Source: Pseudoclavibacter sp. Marseille-Q3772 (GTDB lineage: Bacteria; Actinomycetota; Actinomycetes; Actinomycetales; Microbacteriaceae). Taken from it: DNA of 64,000 bases. Under the pieces are notes generated by a model. That model had not been told where the DNA came from. It searched no databases and was given only the letters and a program-made list of their open reading frames with translations. The position numbers and the translations under genes were made by a program. Positions 62,472-64,000 of the stretch are shown in pieces (the first letter of the stretch is position 1; every line of letters starts with the position of its first letter). The stretch spans positions 992,001 to 1,056,000 of the forward strand of contig NZ_OU745391.1 in assembly GCF_916618895.1 (NCBI RefSeq), written 5' to 3'.

Positions 62472-64000
62472 CTACGCCTCGAGATCGGCAAAGCGTCCGA
62501 TCGGCAGCGTACCGCCCGGAACCGCTTCAATGAGTTCGCGCGTGTAGTCGGTCTGCGGGTTCGAGAACACCGCGCTCGCACTGCCGTGCTCAACCAAACG
62601 TCCACGCTCCATGACGACAATATCGTCGGCATTCTCGCGGACCACCGCCAGGTCGTGCGTAATAAACAGATACGAGAGCCCGAGTTCTCGCTGCAGGTTA
62701 TTGAGCAGGTCAAGGATCTGGTCCTGCACCAGCACATCCAGCGCAGACACGGCCTCATCGAGCACGATTACCTCGGGCTTGAGGGCGAGCGCACGTGCGA
62801 TCGCCACGCGCTGTCGCTGTCCACCCGAGAGTTCGTTCGGGAACCGACGCATCGCTGACTTCGGCAGCGACACCATCTCCAGCAGCTCCGCGACCCACTG
62901 TTCGCGTTCCTTGCGAAGCTGTCGGCGGCTCAGCCGCTGGGCGCGCTCAATCGCTTCTCCCTCAGCGCGGGTTTGTTCGGGTACCGCAGCAAAACCGTGG
63001 GTTCGCAGCGGCTCCTCAATCACGCGATATACCGAGTAGGTGGGGTCAAGCGATCCGTACGGGTTCTGGAACACGACCTGCATCCGGCGACGCATCGCAA
63101 AGAGCTCCTTGCGATTCATCTCGGTGATATCGACACCGTCGAACTTCACCGAACCGCTCGTGGGTTCAAGCAGGCGAAGCACCATGTTCGCAATGGTTGA
63201 CTTACCCGAACCAGACTCACCAACAACCGCGAGAGTGGTACCGCGGCGAAGATCGAACGACACGTTATCGACGGCGCGGAACGGCTCCTTGCGACCGCGG
63301 ATCGGGAATTCCTTCACCAAATCCCGAACCTGAATGATGGCGTCACTCTTCGTATCGACACTTGCCGCGGTGGGCCGGTCTGCCGCGTCGAGTGTGGCAC
63401 CATCAACCGTCTCCACCACCGGGATGCTCTGGGTGTAGTCGATCTTCGCGCGGTGCGAAGCAATCGACGGCGCCGCCGACACCAGCCGTTTCGTGTAGGG
63501 ATGCTTCGGGTTCGTGAGAATCTCGAGCGACGGACCCGACTCAACCACGCGACCTCGGTGCATTACCACCAGGTGCGAGGCACGCTCGGCAGCAAGGCCC
63601 AGATCGTGCGTAATGAACATCACAGCCGTTCCCTTGGATGCGGTGAGTCGCTCCAGGTGGTCAAGGATGCGGCGCTGCACGGTCACGTCGAGCGCGCTCG
63701 TGGGCTCATCCGCAATGAGCAGCTTGGGGTTCGACGAGAGCCCAATTGCGATCAACGCACGCTGCCGCATACCACCCGAGAACTCGTGCGGGTACTGCTT
63801 GGCGCGAGCCGCCGCATCCGGCAGCCCCGCCTCGCCGAGCACCTCGATCGTGCGCTCACGGGCAGCAGAACCCTTTGGCATACCATTGGCAACGAGCGCT
63901 TCTTCGACCTGGGTACCGATCCGCCATACCGGGTTGAGGTTGGACATCGGGTCCTGCGGGATCATGCCAATCTCACTACCGCGTAGCTCCACCAGCTCAC
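62472..64000 (-). CDS. Dual-domain oligopeptide/dipeptide ABC transporter ATPase (5' part missing)
   Basis: The frame is open through base 64000, so the start lies outside. The N-terminal ATPase domain shows signature FSGGMRQRALIAIGLS and Walker B LLIADEPTSALDVTVQ, but its Walker A is beyond the edge. A linker of ~50 residues leads to the second domain with Walker A GESGSGKST, signature LSGGQRQRVAIARALA and Walker B IVLDEAVSALD. This is the fused DppD-DppF layout common in actinobacteria. Partners should lie to the right. Confidence 0.93.
   Translation of the reverse strand, partial: ELVELRGSEIGMIPQDPMSNLNPVWRIGTQVEEALVANGMPKGSAARERTIEVLGEAGLPDAAARAKQYPHEFSGGMRQRALIAIGLSSNPKLLIADEPTSALDVTVQRRILDHLERLTASKGTAVMFITHDLGLAAERASHLVVMHRGRVVESGPSLEILTNPKHPYTKRLVSAAPSIASHRAKIDYTQSIPVVETVDGATLDAADRPTAASVDTKSDAIIQVRDLVKEFPIRGRKEPFRAVDNVSFDLRRGTTLAVVGESGSGKSTIANMVLRLLEPTSGSVKFDGVDITEMNRKELFAMRRRMQVVFQNPYGSLDPTYSVYRVIEEPLRTHGFAAVPEQTRAEGEAIERAQRLSRRQLRKEREQWVAELLEMVSLPKSAMRRFPNELSGGQRQRVAIARALALKPEVIVLDEAVSALDVLVQDQILDLLNNLQRELGLSYLFITHDLAVVRENADDIVVMERGRLVEHGSASAVFSNPQTDYTRELIEAVPGGTLPIGRFADLEA

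Overview
The window is a high-GC, gene-dense piece of an actinobacterial chromosome. Leaderless promoters, frequent GTG and TTG starts and the strong excess of the hexamer GGATGC/GCATCC suggest the family Microbacteriaceae. No species can be named from the sequence alone.

A conserved actinobacterial backbone runs leftwards on the minus strand: leuB, [ilvE], a fumarylacetoacetate-hydrolase-family gene, gltX, tRNA-Gln, tRNA-Glu, leuC, leuD, murA, plsC, gpsA, ddl, thiL, rsmD, recG, coaD, DUF177, rpmF, rnc, mutM and smc. DUF3515 and rsmD lie on the plus strand. From memory the same order, with other interruptions, is found in Mycobacterium tuberculosis around Rv2995c to Rv2922c. leuC-leuD-murA-plsC-gpsA-ddl is one translationally coupled operon joining leucine, peptidoglycan and phospholipid synthesis.

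Accessory blocks are set into this backbone. (1) 1.7-4.9 kb: a FetB-type permease, a lipoprotein, CorA, a GNAT acetyltransferase and an XRE regulator between smc and mutM. (2) 11-15.7 kb: a MoxR / DUF58 / transglutaminase operon. (3) 17.9-22.2 kb: an amidohydrolase coupled to a polar amino acid ABC transporter. (4) 28.8-44.3 kb: a PP2C phosphatase, a permease / PLP decarboxylase / LysR unit, a complete kdp potassium-uptake locus with two microproteins and the KdpDE two-component system, an HD hydrolase with a membrane protein, and a SatD-family regulator. (5) 46.9-49.5 kb: the metNIQ methionine importer, set between gltX and its usual neighbour. (6) 50.6-57 kb: an APC permease, a tandem universal stress protein, a TetR regulator, gabT and a divergent PucR regulator. 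(7) 57.0-60.3 kb: a three-gene cassette flanked by two copies of the ilvE 3' end. The window ends inside a dual-ATPase oligopeptide ABC gene.

The strongest leads are two. First, the cassette at 57.2-60.1 kb encodes a small helical protein, a 575-residue protein with an ESX-substrate-like N-terminus and a GHSAG alpha/beta-hydrolase core, and a lipoprotein. It lies between 170-bp duplications of the ilvE end that differ at six positions (five synonymous), which points to acquisition by recombination; a secreted toxin/immunity role is inference. Second, the SatD-family protein at 43.6 kb reads as a class III nucleotide-cyclase-like domain joined to a helix-turn-helix, with palindromic half-sites over its own promoter. 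No rRNA, CRISPR array, integrase or complete insertion sequence was seen, and no stretch above about 310 bases lacks a gene.
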